From the NCBI GenBank assembly GCA_041567315.1, contig JBFGCA010000003.1:35122-99121 (forward strand): 64,000 bases of DNA. The letters are read 5' to 3'. Under the pieces are notes generated by a model. That model had not been told where the DNA came from. It did no database searches and was given only the letters and a program-made list of their open reading frames with translations. The DNA is from JBFGCA01 sp041567315. Its GTDB lineage: Bacteria; Acidobacteriota; Thermoanaerobaculia; Multivoradales; JAHEKO01. Both the position numbers and the translations under genes were made by a program. Shown in pieces: positions 37,929 to 48,403 of the stretch; position 1 is the first letter of the stretch; each line of letters starts with the position of its first letter.

Positions 37929-40914
37929 CCCTGGCCCCTGGCTTGAGGATCAGGCCGCGCCCCTCGCGGCCGTCGAGGACCACGGTGAGCGGCGTCTCCA
38001 GCCGCACGTGCCGCAGGTGCCGGGTCTCCCGGGCCGCCGGCTGGCCGTCGAGCCAGGCCCAGTCGAGGAACTCGCTGTGGCCGTCGGTCTTGTCGGCGCC
38101 CGGCGGCACCGTGAGGTACCCGACCCGGAGCGAAGTGATGTTCTGGAAGAAGTGGGTGCCCTGCGAGGGCTCGACCCCGTAGCCGGCGGGGGAGGCCTCG
38201 ACGATCACCCGCACGTTCGAGATGTGCCCCCACTGCACCGGGATCCCCAGCCAGGGATCGGCGGTGCCCCAACGGCCGGGGCCGATCAGCAGATAGGGCC
38301 GCCGCTGGCCGCCCAGCGAGCGGTTGAACTCGCCGATCTGGGCGACGATCGCCTTGTTGGCGTTGGCCTCCCAGGTCTGCCGGCGGACGTAGACGATGTC
38401 CTGGACGGCGCGCTCGATGCCGTGCCCGAGACTGCGCTCGGAGACGCACAGGGTCTCCTCCGGGCGGTAGGAGAGCTGGCCCAGCTCCTGGTGCGCACCG
38501 CGGGCGGCGAACGGCCGCACCTGGAGTGGGTAGAGCACCGGCCGGGCGCGCTCGCGGCCCGGGGCCGGCGGCCGCCCCCAGTCGCCCATGTCGCAGGCGA
38601 ACTCCATCTCCACCGGGCAGCCCAGCCCACGCTCGGCCAGCGCCAGCAGCTCGGCAAGCGCCTCGGCCAGCGGGATCGCCCGGTGCTTGAGGATGTTGTT
38701 GAACGACACCACCCGCGGGCCGGTCAGGCCGAGGTTCTCGCGTAGCCGCTCCTCGTCGCGGCGGAAGACGCTGCCGACTGCCAGCAGGGTGCCGTCGGCC
38801 TCCGCCTGCTCGAGGTCGAAGTGCTTGACGTTGCCGTAGAAGTCGCCGTCGTCGGCGCAGCACGGATGGTCGAGGTCGAGGGCGTAGAAGCCCCGCTGGG
38901 TGCCGTCCAGCATGTCCCGCGGGGTCGCCAGCTGCGGGATGACGCCCGGATGGCGGGGGCTGAAGCGCAGCGCCAAACCGCCGTCGATCACCTGCCGGCC
39001 CAGTCCCAGGGCGACGTGGACGATGCCGTCCTCGGCCCGCTGCGGACCGATCGGATAGAAGTTGTGTGACTGGGCGACGCCGGCGAAGTTGGGGTAGTAG
39101 CGCGCCCCGTGCCGGCGGCCGACCAGCCGCTGGACGATCACCGCCATCTTTTCCTCTTCCACCCGGCAGCCGGTCGACTGCAGGTAGGTGCGGGCGTTGT
39201 GGAAGTAGGTGGAGGCGTAGACAATCTTGACGGCGGTGGCCAGCTCGCGAAGCCGCACCTCCGGGTCCTTGGACAGGTTGGGGATCATCAGGGTGTTGTA
39301 GATGCCGGCCAGCGGCAGGTGCAGCGAGTCCTCGAGCAGGCTCGAAGAGCGCACCGCCAGCGGGCCGGTCATCTCGTGAGCGATGAAGGTCAGCTCGCTG
39401 CGCAGGTCGTCGTCGAAGCGGCACTCCCGGAAGCGCTTTGCCAGCTCGGCGTCCTCCTCGCATTCGGCGGCGAAGTCGGCGAGCTGGTTTTCCTCCATGA
39501 AGCGGTCGAAGCACTCGGTGGTCAGCACCACCGTCTTGGGGATGGTGAGGTCGAGCTCGCCCAGCTCGCGGCCCCGCCGGCCGGCCAGGGTGAGGTGCAT
39601 GAAAGCGATCCCCCGCGCCTTGCCGCCCAGCGAGCCCTGACCGAAACGCGAGAACAGGTCGCGGGCGAACTGCTCGCGGCTGAAATCGGCGATCACCCCG
39701 CGCTGGGCCCGCTGCCGGGTCTGGCGCAGCAGCTGGATGAGGTATTCGCGGGTGGCCGCCACGCTGGGGAAGTCGGAGACCTGCCGGGGCCGGATGCGCC
39801 CGGCCAGCTCGAACTCGCTGCGCGCCATCAGCCACAGCGAGAAATGGTTGTGCATCGCGTGGTAGGTGATCGACTCGTCGGGCACCACGGCGAGCTGCCG
39901 CTCGAGCTCGCGGACGTCGGCGGCCCGCGCCACCTCCTCGCCGTCCGGGGTGCGGAAGACGAACTCTCCGAAGCCCAGGCTCTGGCGCAGGAACTCGCGG
40001 ATCTCGGCCAGCAGGCTCTTGGAGTTCTTGTCGACGAAGGCGACGTCCATCGCCGCCGCCTGCTCGGCGTTGGCGGGCTCGGCCGACTGCAGCAGCACCG
40101 GCAGCTCGGGATCGTACTGCCGCGCGAAGGCGGCGAATGCGAGACCACCCCCGGGATCGAGGACGCCACCGCGCGGGATCCGCACGTCGGTCACCACCGC
40201 GGTGACGTTGCGCTGGTAGCGCTCGAACAGCGCCACCGCCTGCTCGTAGCTCTTGGCGTGCAGCACCTTGGGGCGCGAGCGCATGTACATGCGGCGGTGG
40301 AGCTCGTTGACCCCCTCGCTGTAGAGCGAGTGCGACTGGTTCATCAGCTCCTTGTAGAGCAGGCCCAGGAAGGCGGAGTAGAAGCGCGGCGAGTCCTCGA
40401 CCATGAGGATCACCCGCACGTTGCCGTGCTCGATGTCGTGGTCGACGTTGTCGCGATCCTCGATGTACTTGATGACGGCGAGCAGGATCTGGGAGTCTCC
40501 GGTCCACAGGAAGACCGCGTCGATGGCCTCGGTGTCGATCAGCTCCTGGGAGCGGTCCAGCTCCTTGCGGTCGAGCGCCAGCAGCACCACCGGCCGCCCG
40601 GGCCGCAGCTCCTTGACCTTCCGCCCCAGGGCGTTGACCCCCATGTCGGACAGCGAGGCCATCACCAGGATCAGATCGAAGCGCTGCTTCTGCATCTGCA
40701 GCAGCGCCTCCTCGCCGGTCGCCACGTGGGTCACCCGCGGCGGCCCCGAGAGGCTCACGTCGCGGTACTCGAAAAAGACCTGCTCGGTGAGCTGCCCGTC
40801 CTCCTCCAGGATGAAGGCGTCGTAGGGCGAAGAGACCAGCAGCACCTCCCGCACCCGATAGGGCATCAGGTTGTGGAACCGCCGGTCCTGGAGGATCTGG
40901 TGCCGGACGGGCAT
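37924..40914 (-). CDS. Receiver-domain / PEP-synthase-like (PPDK N-terminal) fusion
   Basis: 996 residues. The N-terminus has two receiver-like regions (about 20-150 with RVREVLLVSSPYDAFILEEDGQ, FDLILVMASLSDMGVNAL; about 165-310 with VRVILMVEDSPRFYSAFLGLLYKEL and AVVTDVRIPRGG). After a linker with conserved HNHFSLWLMARSEFELA and SVAATREYL, the C-terminal part (about 430-880) resembles the ATP-grasp pyruvate phosphate dikinase/PEP-synthase N-terminal domain: GQGSLGGKARG, FMEENQLADF, GPLAVRSSSLLEDS and MAVIVQRLVGR. The swivelling phosphohistidine and PEP-binding domains are absent. A regulatory or signalling role is likely. The biochemical activity is unknown. Confidence 0.82.
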   Translation of the reverse strand: MPVRHQILQDRRFHNLMPYRVREVLLVSSPYDAFILEEDGQLTEQVFFEYRDVSLSGPPRVTHVATGEEALLQMQKQRFDLILVMASLSDMGVNALGRKVKELRPGRPVVLLALDRKELDRSQELIDTEAIDAVFLWTGDSQILLAVIKYIEDRDNVDHDIEHGNVRVILMVEDSPRFYSAFLGLLYKELMNQSHSLYSEGVNELHRRMYMRSRPKVLHAKSYEQAVALFERYQRNVTAVVTDVRIPRGGVLDPGGGLAFAAFARQYDPELPVLLQSAEPANAEQAAAMDVAFVDKNSKSLLAEIREFLRQSLGFGEFVFRTPDGEEVARAADVRELERQLAVVPDESITYHAMHNHFSLWLMARSEFELAGRIRPRQVSDFPSVAATREYLIQLLRQTRQRAQRGVIADFSREQFARDLFSRFGQGSLGGKARGIAFMHLTLAGRRGRELGELDLTIPKTVVLTTECFDRFMEENQLADFAAECEEDAELAKRFRECRFDDDLRSELTFIAHEMTGPLAVRSSSLLEDSLHLPLAGIYNTLMIPNLSKDPEVRLRELATAVKIVYASTYFHNARTYLQSTGCRVEEEKMAVIVQRLVGRRHGARYYPNFAGVAQSHNFYPIGPQRAEDGIVHVALGLGRQVIDGGLALRFSPRHPGVIPQLATPRDMLDGTQRGFYALDLDHPCCADDGDFYGNVKHFDLEQAEADGTLLAVGSVFRRDEERLRENLGLTGPRVVSFNNILKHRAIPLAEALAELLALAERGLGCPVEMEFACDMGDWGRPPAPGRERARPVLYPLQVRPFAARGAHQELGQLSYRPEETLCVSERSLGHGIERAVQDIVYVRRQTWEANANKAIVAQIGEFNRSLGGQRRPYLLIGPGRWGTADPWLGIPVQWGHISNVRVIVEASPAGYGVEPSQGTHFFQNITSLRVGYLTVPPGADKTDGHSEFLDWAWLDGQPAARETRHLRHVRLETPLTVVLDGREGRGLILKPGARG

Positions 40915-41010
40915 CGCCGAGGGACAGCCTACACCCGCGGACCCGCGGGCGCCGTCGAGACGGACCGTTGTCCCGCCGCCCGGAGGTGCCGAGCGCGGTG
41001 CTCGGAGCGG

Positions 41011-42351
41011 CTACACCACGCCCTGGTCGAGCATGGCGTCGGCGACTTTGATGAAGCCGGCGATGTTGGCGCCGTCGAGGTAGTTGACGAAGCCGTCCTG
41101 GCGGCCGTGGCGGACGCAGGTGCGGTGGATCTCGCGCATGATGAGGCGCAGGCGCTCGTCGACCTCTTGGCGGGTCCAGGTCAGGCGCATGGCGTTCTGG
41201 GTCATCTCGAGGCCGGAGACGGCGACGCCGCCGGCGTTGGCGGCCTTGCCGGGGCCGTAGAGGATCTCGGCCTCGAGAAAGGCGTTGACGGCGTCGGGGT
41301 CGGAGGGCATGTTGGCGCCCTCGGCGACGCAGGTGCAGCCGTTGTCGAGCAGCGCCCGGGCGTCGGCGCCGGAGATCTCGTTCTCGGTGGCGCAGGGCAG
41401 GGCCACGTCGCATGCCACCGTCCAGGGGCGCTGGTCTTCGAGGAACTCGGCCTCGGGGAACTTCTGCGCGTACTCGGCGATGCGCCCGCGGCGGTTGTTC
41501 TTCAGATCCATTATCCAGTCCAGCTTGCGGCGGTCGATCCCCTGCGGATCGACGATGGTGCCGTTGGAGTCGGAGATGGTCAGCACCTTGCCGCCGTACT
41601 CGAGCACCTTCTCGGCGGCGTACTGGGCGACGTTGCCGGCGCCGGAGATCAGCACCCGCTTGCCCTCCAGGTTGTCGCCGCGGGCGGCCAGCATCTCGGC
41701 GGCGAAGTAGACCAGACCGTAGCCGGTGGCCTCGGGCCGGATCCGCGAGCCCCCCCAGTCGCGGCCCTTGCCGGTGAGCACGCCGGTGAACTCGTTGGCC
41801 AGCTTCTTGTACATCCCGAACAGGAAGCCGAGCTCGCGCCCGCCGACCCCGATGTCGCCGGCCGGCACGTCGGTGTTGGGCCCGATGTGGCGGAAAAGCT
41901 CGGCCATGAAGGCCTGGCAGAAGCGCATGATCTCGCCGTCGCTCTTGGCCTTGGGATCGAAGTCCGAGCCCCCCTTGCCGCCGCCCAGCGGCAGGGTGGT
42001 GAGGCTGTTCTTGAACACCTGCTCGAAGGCCAGGAACTTGAGGATTCCCAGGGTGACCGAGGGGTGCAGGCGTAGGCCGCCCTTGTAGGGACCGAGCGCC
42101 GAGTTCATCTCGACGCGGAAGCCGCGGTTGACCTGGATCTCGCCCTGGTCGTCGACCCACGGCACGCGGAACATCACCACCCGCTCGGGCTCGACGATCC
42201 GCTCCAGGATCTTGCCCTGCCGGTAGCGTGGATCGCGCTCGATGACCGGCCAGATCGACTCCACGACCTCCCGGACCGCCTGGTGGAATTCCTTTTCCGC
42301 CGGATTCCTGGTGACGACGTGCGCGATGAAGTCATCGACCGAATGGGCCAT
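41011..42351 (-). CDS. gdhA: NADP-type glutamate dehydrogenase
   Basis: Converts 2-oxoglutarate and ammonium to glutamate. The 446 residues match the hexameric bacterial GdhA: NSALGPYKGGLRLHPSVTLGILKFLAFEQVFKNSLT, the catalytic Lys in LPLGGGKGGSDFDPKAKSDGE, VPAGDIGVGGRELGFLFGMYKKL, then the nucleotide-binding GAGNVAQYAAEK and the C-terminal GPGKAANAGGVAVSGLEM. The start is fixed by AGGAGAGG at proper distance. The Ser at the end of the second nucleotide-binding strand (SDSNGT) fits NADP preference. It is divergent from the ABC export operon. Confidence 0.97.
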   Translation of the reverse strand: MAHSVDDFIAHVVTRNPAEKEFHQAVREVVESIWPVIERDPRYRQGKILERIVEPERVVMFRVPWVDDQGEIQVNRGFRVEMNSALGPYKGGLRLHPSVTLGILKFLAFEQVFKNSLTTLPLGGGKGGSDFDPKAKSDGEIMRFCQAFMAELFRHIGPNTDVPAGDIGVGGRELGFLFGMYKKLANEFTGVLTGKGRDWGGSRIRPEATGYGLVYFAAEMLAARGDNLEGKRVLISGAGNVAQYAAEKVLEYGGKVLTISDSNGTIVDPQGIDRRKLDWIMDLKNNRRGRIAEYAQKFPEAEFLEDQRPWTVACDVALPCATENEISGADARALLDNGCTCVAEGANMPSDPDAVNAFLEAEILYGPGKAANAGGVAVSGLEMTQNAMRLTWTRQEVDERLRLIMREIHRTCVRHGRQDGFVNYLDGANIAGFIKVADAMLDQGVV

Positions 42352-42642
42352 GTCGTGTCCCTCTCCTGAGACGCTTGTTCTCTGTGGGCTGGCCGGGGAG
42401 CTGGCTGCACGGTGCCGCGCGGTGCGGCCGGCTGGATGGGGCGGAAGACCCCGGCGGCAACAATACTTCACCTGAGGGCCGCTGACCACCGGCGTGCGCC
42501 CGGGCTCCGGAGGGGTCGAACGCGGTCGCCTGGAACCTCGACCAACGCCGGGACGTATCATGTGGGTGGGAGCATCCGCGGGGTGAGCCGCGCAGCCGGA
42601 GGCGAACAGAGGGCGGCCGCCGCCCAGCGGGCGGGCACTCGG

Positions 42643-43392
<750 letters not shown>

Positions 43393-43400
43393 GACGGCCG

Positions 43401-45767
43401 GTGCGCGCACTGCATCGCAAGGCGCTCCGCGACCTGTGGCGGATCAGGGGCCAGGCGCTGGCGATCAGCGTGGTGATCGGCGCCGGCGTGGCGATGTACA
43501 TCACCATGCTGTCGACCTTCGACTCGCTGCGTCTGACCCAGCAGACCTACTACGACCGCTATCGATTCGCCGAGGTCTTCGCCGGCGCCAAGCGGGCGCC
43601 GCAGCGGCTGGCCCAGCGGATAGCCGACGTCCCCGGGGTGCGCCGGGTGGCGACCCGGGTGGTGGCCGAGGTGACGCTCGACGTCGCCGGCATGGACGAG
43701 CCGGTGGTCGGCCGGCTGATTGCGATCCCCGGGCGGCGCACCGGCGGCGAGCTCAACGACCTGGCGATCCTCGAAGGGCGCTACCTCGAGCCCGACCGCT
43801 TCGACGAGGTGCTGGTCAACGAGGGCTTCGCTGGGGCCCACGGCCTCGGTCCCGGCGACGCGGTGACCGCGCTGATCAACGGCCGCCGCCGCCGGCTCGA
43901 GATCGTCGGCCTTGCGCTGTCGCCCGAGTACGTCTACACCGTGCGTCCGGGCGAATGGCTGCCCGACGACCGGCGGTTCGGACTGTTGTGGATGAACGGC
44001 CGCGCCCTGGCCACCGCCTTCGACATGGAGGGCGGCTTCAACGACGTGGCGCTGACCCTGATGCCGGGGGCCTCGGAGCCCGAGGTGATCGCCGCCGTCG
44101 ACCGGCTGCTCGACCCCTGGGGCGGCCGCGGCGGCATCCCTCGCTCGCAGCAGATGTCGCACTGGTGGCTCAACGATCAGCTCACCCAGCTCGAGAGCAT
44201 GGGCAAGGTGGTGCCGCTGATCTTCCTGGGGGTGGGCGCGCTGCTGCTGACCATCGTGCTCAACCGCATCGTAGCGGTGCAGCGCGCCCAGGTCGGGAGC
44301 CTCAAGGCGCTCGGCTACTCGAACCGCGAGATCGGCTGGCACTACGTGATCTGGGGGGTGGCGGTGGCGGTTGCCGGTGCGGTGCTGGGGACCGCGGCCG
44401 GGACCTGGCTGGGGCGCGGACTCACCGTCTGGCACAACGACTTCTTCCGCTTCCCCTTCCTCATCTACCGGGTGACGGCGCCGACCGTCCTCGGCGCTAC
44501 CGCCATCAGCTTCGCGGCCGCGCTGCTGGGCACGGTGAGCGCGGTGCGGCGGGCGGTCGGCTTGCCGCCGGCGGAGGCGATGCGCCCCGAGGCGCCCGGC
44601 TCCTACCACCGCACCTGGGTCGAGCGGGTGGGCCTCGGCGCGCTGCTCACCGAGCCGGCGCGGATGATTCTGCGCAATCTCCAGCGGCGGCCCTGGCGCG
44701 CCACCGCCTCGGTCGTCGGCATCGCCTTCGCCGGCGCCCTCATGGTGCTGGGAATGTTTTCGCTCGACGGCATGGACGAGATGATGGACGTCCAGTTCAA
44801 CGTCGCCCAGCGTCAGGACGCGACGGTGACCTTCGTCGAGCCGCAGCCGGCCGCGGCCGTCTACGAAGTGGGTCGGCTGCCCGGGGTGATGGTCGCGGAG
44901 TCGGCCCGCAACGTGCCTGTGCGGCTGCGGTTGGGACACCGGTCGCGGCAGGCGGCGATCACCGGGCTGGCTGCGGACGCCCGCCTCAACCGGGCGATCG
45001 ACGCCTCGCTGCGGCCGGTCGTGCTGCCGCCGGCCGGGCTGGTGCTGTCGAGCAAGATGGCCGAGGTGCTGGGCGCCGGCGCCGGCGACGTGGTCACCGT
45101 CGAGGTGCTGGAGGGGGCGCGGCCGGTGCGCCGGGTGCCGGTGGCCGGGGTGGTAGACGAGTACTTCGGGATGTCGGCCTACATGGAGATCGACGCCTTG
45201 CGCCGACTGCTCCGCGAGGGGGGCTCGCTGTCGGGGGCCTACCTGCAGGTGGACGAGGGCCGGGCCGCCGTCCTCTACCGGCAGCTCAAGGAGCTGCCGG
45301 CGGTGGCCGGCGTGTCGTTCAAGGCGGCGACCATCCAGAGCTTCAATGAGACCATCAAGGGGGCGGTGTGGATCTCCATCCTCTTCTACGTGGTCTTCGC
45401 CGGCATCATCGCCGTCGGCGTGGTCTACAACGCCGCGCGGGTGTCGCTGTCCGAGCGCGCCCACGAGCTGGCCAGCCTCCGCGTGCTGGGCTTCACGCGG
45501 GCCGAGATCTCGTTCATCCTGCTCGGCGAGCTGGCGATCCTGACCCTGCTGGCGGTGCCGCTGGGTCTGCTCCTGGGCTGGGTGCTGTCGGCGCTGACGG
45601 TGAGCGCCTACGAGACCGAGATCTACCGGCTGCCGCTGGTGATCTCCCCGCGCACCCTGGCGATGTCGGCGATCACCGTGCTGGCGGCGGCGCTGTTGTC
45701 GGGGCTGGCGGTGCGGCGGCGGCTCGATCGGTTGGACCTGGTCGAGGTCCTCAAGGTGAGGGAGTGA
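43401..45767 (+). CDS. FtsX-like ABC transporter permease
   Basis: 788 residues with eight expected helices: one near the start ([19 protein letters not shown]), three in the middle ([18 protein letters not shown] ... [16 protein letters not shown]), one at about 455, and three near the C-terminus ([46 protein letters not shown]). Two large periplasmic domains lie between, each following an N-terminal helix, so the protein holds two FtsX modules and could work as a single-chain permease. [12 protein letters not shown] and [12 protein letters not shown] are the coupling motifs to the ATPase. A GTG at 43386 would overlap the ATPase gene; the GTG at 43401 is chosen. Confidence 0.92.
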   Translation: MRALHRKALRDLWRIRGQALAISVVIGAGVAMYITMLSTFDSLRLTQQTYYDRYRFAEVFAGAKRAPQRLAQRIADVPGVRRVATRVVAEVTLDVAGMDEPVVGRLIAIPGRRTGGELNDLAILEGRYLEPDRFDEVLVNEGFAGAHGLGPGDAVTALINGRRRRLEIVGLALSPEYVYTVRPGEWLPDDRRFGLLWMNGRALATAFDMEGGFNDVALTLMPGASEPEVIAAVDRLLDPWGGRGGIPRSQQMSHWWLNDQLTQLESMGKVVPLIFLGVGALLLTIVLNRIVAVQRAQVGSLKALGYSNREIGWHYVIWGVAVAVAGAVLGTAAGTWLGRGLTVWHNDFFRFPFLIYRVTAPTVLGATAISFAAALLGTVSAVRRAVGLPPAEAMRPEAPGSYHRTWVERVGLGALLTEPARMILRNLQRRPWRATASVVGIAFAGALMVLGMFSLDGMDEMMDVQFNVAQRQDATVTFVEPQPAAAVYEVGRLPGVMVAESARNVPVRLRLGHRSRQAAITGLAADARLNRAIDASLRPVVLPPAGLVLSSKMAEVLGAGAGDVVTVEVLEGARPVRRVPVAGVVDEYFGMSAYMEIDALRRLLREGGSLSGAYLQVDEGRAAVLYRQLKELPAVAGVSFKAATIQSFNETIKGAVWISILFYVVFAGIIAVGVVYNAARVSLSERAHELASLRVLGFTRAEISFILLGELAILTLLAVPLGLLLGWVLSALTVSAYETEIYRLPLVISPRTLAMSAITVLAAALLSGLAVRRRLDRLDLVEVLKVRE

Positions 45768-45771
45768 GCCG

Positions 45772-46998
45772 ATGAGCGAGCAGCGAAAGGCGACGGCCAA
45801 ACGGCTGGCGACGTGGGGCGGCGGCGGTCTGCTGCTGGTGGTCGTCCTGGCCCTGGCGCTCAAGCCGCGGCCGGCGGCGGTCGACCTGGCGGAGGTGACT
45901 CGCGGCCCGCTGCGGGTGACCGTCGACGAGGAGGGCGAGACCCGGGTGCGCGAGCGGTTCGTGGTCTCGGCGCCGCTGCCGGGCCGGCTGCTGAGGATCG
46001 AGCTCGAGCCCGGTGATCCGGTGCGGGCCGGCGACACCGTGCTCGCCACCTTCCGGCCCAGCGACCCGGTGCCGCTCGACGCCCGCAGCCGCGCCCAGGC
46101 TGCGGCACGGGTGGCGGCGGCGGAGGCGGCGCTGGGCCGGGCTCGGGCCGAGCGCGAGCGGGCGGCGGCCGAGCTGCGCCGCGCCGAGGCCGAGCACGCC
46201 CGCTACGAACGGCTGGCCGGCGACCAGATCGCCTCGGCGGAGCGCCTGGAAGAGGCTGTCACCACCGTCGAGGTGCGCCGGCAGGCGCTCGAGGCGGCCG
46301 AGTTCGCGGTCCGCAACGCCGGTCACGAGCTGGCGGCGGCGCGGGCCGCGCTGGTCGAAGCGGGAGGCGGCAACCCGGGCGCCGGCGAGACGCTCGCCAT
46401 CCGCTCTCCGGTCGACGGCGTGGTGCTCCAGTGCCTGCGTGAGAGCGAGGCGGTGGTGCCGGCCGGCGAGCCGCTGGTCGAGGTGGGCGACCCGGCCGAG
46501 CTCGAGATCGTCTCCGACCTGTTGTCGACCGACGCGGTCCGGGTGCGCCCCGGCCAGCGCGTGATCATCGACCAGTGGGGCGGGGCCGAGCCCCTTGCCG
46601 GCGTGGTCCGCCGGGTCGAGCCCTACGGCTTCACCAAGATCTCGGCCCTCGGCGTCGAGGAGCAGCGGGTCAACGTCATCATCGACTTCGACGGCCCGCC
46701 GGCCCACGCGGCCCCCCACTCGGTAACGCTGGGCGACGGCTACCGGGTCGAGGTCCGGATCGTCGTCTGGGAGGCCGACGACGTCCTCAAGGCCCCCACC
46801 TCCAGCCTCTTCCGCCACGGCCACGACTGGGCGGTCTGGGTCGCCGCGGCCGGCCGCGCCACCCTCCGCCCCATCCGGCTCGGCGTCCGCGGCCCCCTCG
46901 AGGCCCAGGTCCTCGACGGCCTCACCGCCGGCGAGCAGGTCATCGTCCACCCCAGCGACGCCATCACCGACGGCACCGCCACCGTCGAGCGCGGGTAG
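45772..46998 (+). CDS. HlyD-family periplasmic adaptor of the ABC exporter
   Basis: 408 residues: an N-terminal anchor helix (GGGGLLLVVVLALALKPRP), a biotinyl-lipoyl half-motif (VSAPLPGRLLRIELEPGDPVRAGDTVLATF), a coiled-coil hairpin of about 100 residues rich in Ala/Glu/Arg, a second lipoyl half (AIRSPVDGVVLQCLRESEAVVPAGEPLVEVGD), a beta-barrel (VRPGQRVIIDQWGGAEPLAGVVRRVEP) and a membrane-proximal domain. This is the membrane-fusion layout. It starts five bases after the permease stop. No outer-membrane TolC-type gene is in the window, so the exporter either borrows one or only reaches the periplasm. Confidence 0.92.
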   Translation: MSEQRKATAKRLATWGGGGLLLVVVLALALKPRPAAVDLAEVTRGPLRVTVDEEGETRVRERFVVSAPLPGRLLRIELEPGDPVRAGDTVLATFRPSDPVPLDARSRAQAAARVAAAEAALGRARAERERAAAELRRAEAEHARYERLAGDQIASAERLEEAVTTVEVRRQALEAAEFAVRNAGHELAAARAALVEAGGGNPGAGETLAIRSPVDGVVLQCLRESEAVVPAGEPLVEVGDPAELEIVSDLLSTDAVRVRPGQRVIIDQWGGAEPLAGVVRRVEPYGFTKISALGVEEQRVNVIIDFDGPPAHAAPHSVTLGDGYRVEVRIVVWEADDVLKAPTSSLFRHGHDWAVWVAAAGRATLRPIRLGVRGPLEAQVLDGLTAGEQVIVHPSDAITDGTATVERG

Positions 46999-47001
46999 GC
47001 T

Positions 47002-48369
47002 CTACTCCGACCACTCGGACTGGAAGTTGTCGATGAAGAGGGTGCCGGCGGTGCGTTTCTTGCCGCGGGTGAGCTGACCGAGGCGGACTTCGCGGACGGT
47101 CTGGGCGGCGGTGTCGAGGCCGGTGATCTCGCCGGCCTGGCGGCGGCCGCGGAAGAGGCGGGCCGAGCCGTCGGCGGCGCCGGGGGCCGAGGCGGCCTCC
47201 CATTCGATGCGGATGCGGCGCCAGCGGTTGTTCCTGAGCGGCAGCGTCAGCGGCCCCTGCCACTCGCCGTCGCCGTCGCGGACCCAGAGGGCCAGGCGGT
47301 GGCGTCGCGACCCCGGCTCGGGTGGCAGCAGGTGGAGGCGAAGCACGGCCCGACCGCCGCCCAGCAGCTGGAGCAGCTGGTGCTTCTGTCCCTTGACCGC
47401 GAGGTCGGCGCGGGGGTTGAGCTGGAAGCTCGCCTGGTAGGAGGCGGCGGCCACCGGCAGCCGGTCCACCAGATAGTCGACGTTCCGCGAGCCGCCGGCG
47501 TAGATCGACTCCAGGCCCATGGCGCCGTTCTTGCGCGCCGCCTCGCTTCGGAGCAGCCGGTTGACCTCGGCCGCGGCGGCGACCGGGCCGTCGAGGAGCA
47601 GCCGGTAGGGGCCGTCGCCGGAGACGGCCTCGACCTGCCATAGGTAGAGGCCGGGCGCCGCCCGGTGGGTCACCCGCTCGCTGGCCGACGGACCGAGCGC
47701 CGCGGCCACCGGCACCCACTCGGCGCCGGTCCAGCCCCACAACCGCAGGTCGAAATCGGCGTCGGGCGGCCCTTCGAGGCGGGCCCCCAGCGGGCGCCCG
47801 GAGGCCAGCTCCGTGGGTGCGCTCTGCGGGAAGACGCTCTCCCCCTCGGCGAGCTGGCCGGCGAGCTCGTCGCAGGCCGGACAGACGTGCTCGTCCCAGT
47901 CGCCGAAGGCCTCGGCCTCGAAGCCCGAGTCGAAGTTGGTGGGCGGTGGTGGAGGGTCCACTCCGCCGCCTCCTCCACCGCCGCCCCCCCCACCGCCACC
48001 GCCCTCGACCGTCACCGTCCCGGCCATGCCGAGACCGCCGGGGGCGCCGTGGGCTTCACAGTAATAGGGGATGGTCCCCGGGTCGTCGAAGGTGAGCGTG
48101 AAGCTCCAGGCGCCGTTCGAGGGGTCGCCGTTGCCGCCGGCGCCGTCGCAGCCGAAGGCGCAGCGGAAGCCGTCGTCGTCGGCCCGCACGTTGTGGAACC
48201 CGCCCTGGTTGGTCCAGGTGACGGTGTCGCCGGGTGCGATGGTGAGCTGGGCGGGCTGGAAGGTCAGGTCGGGCCGCGCGAACACGGTGTGTTCGGCGGC
48301 GCGTGCGCCGCCGCTCGCCAGCGCGCAGATGGCGAGAGCCGTAGCCTGTGTGGCGAGCTGGCGGCGCAT
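47002..48369 (-). CDS. Secreted cupredoxin protein with poly-Gly linker
   Basis: 455 residues: signal peptide (about 1-24), then a plastocyanin-like domain (26-121) with the type I copper ligands His59 (GGFHN), Cys104 and His107 (YYCEAHG) and Met115. A run of 14 Gly (123-136) and a Pro run join it to a longer C-terminal part. That part carries FDSGFEAEAFGDW, a degenerate form of the DGFESGD tag, and a beta-rich domain with RNNRWRRIRIEWEAAS and TLFIDNFQSEW. A single-copper electron-transfer or storage protein is suggested. The convergent gene ends three bases away. Confidence 0.85.
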   Translation of the reverse strand: MRRQLATQATALAICALASGGARAAEHTVFARPDLTFQPAQLTIAPGDTVTWTNQGGFHNVRADDDGFRCAFGCDGAGGNGDPSNGAWSFTLTFDDPGTIPYYCEAHGAPGGLGMAGTVTVEGGGGGGGGGGGGGGVDPPPPPTNFDSGFEAEAFGDWDEHVCPACDELAGQLAEGESVFPQSAPTELASGRPLGARLEGPPDADFDLRLWGWTGAEWVPVAAALGPSASERVTHRAAPGLYLWQVEAVSGDGPYRLLLDGPVAAAAEVNRLLRSEAARKNGAMGLESIYAGGSRNVDYLVDRLPVAAASYQASFQLNPRADLAVKGQKHQLLQLLGGGRAVLRLHLLPPEPGSRRHRLALWVRDGDGEWQGPLTLPLRNNRWRRIRIEWEAASAPGAADGSARLFRGRRQAGEITGLDTAAQTVREVRLGQLTRGKKRTAGTLFIDNFQSEWSE

Positions 48370-48403
48370 CTGCCGGTTGGGTTCCGGCCCGCCGCCGTGG
48401 GGT

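Noticed and set aside
37463..42160. A very long open frame (1565 codons) on the minus strand across the receiver/PPDK and gdhA genes
   Set aside because: It is an alternative frame of the real genes: Arg/Pro/Gly-rich, without domains, and it covers two unrelated genes. High GC content leaves such frames open by chance.
47955..48010. Sequence error in the poly-Gly run of the cupredoxin gene
   Set aside because: The frame is intact on both sides and codons are mixed, so it is accepted as a true linker.
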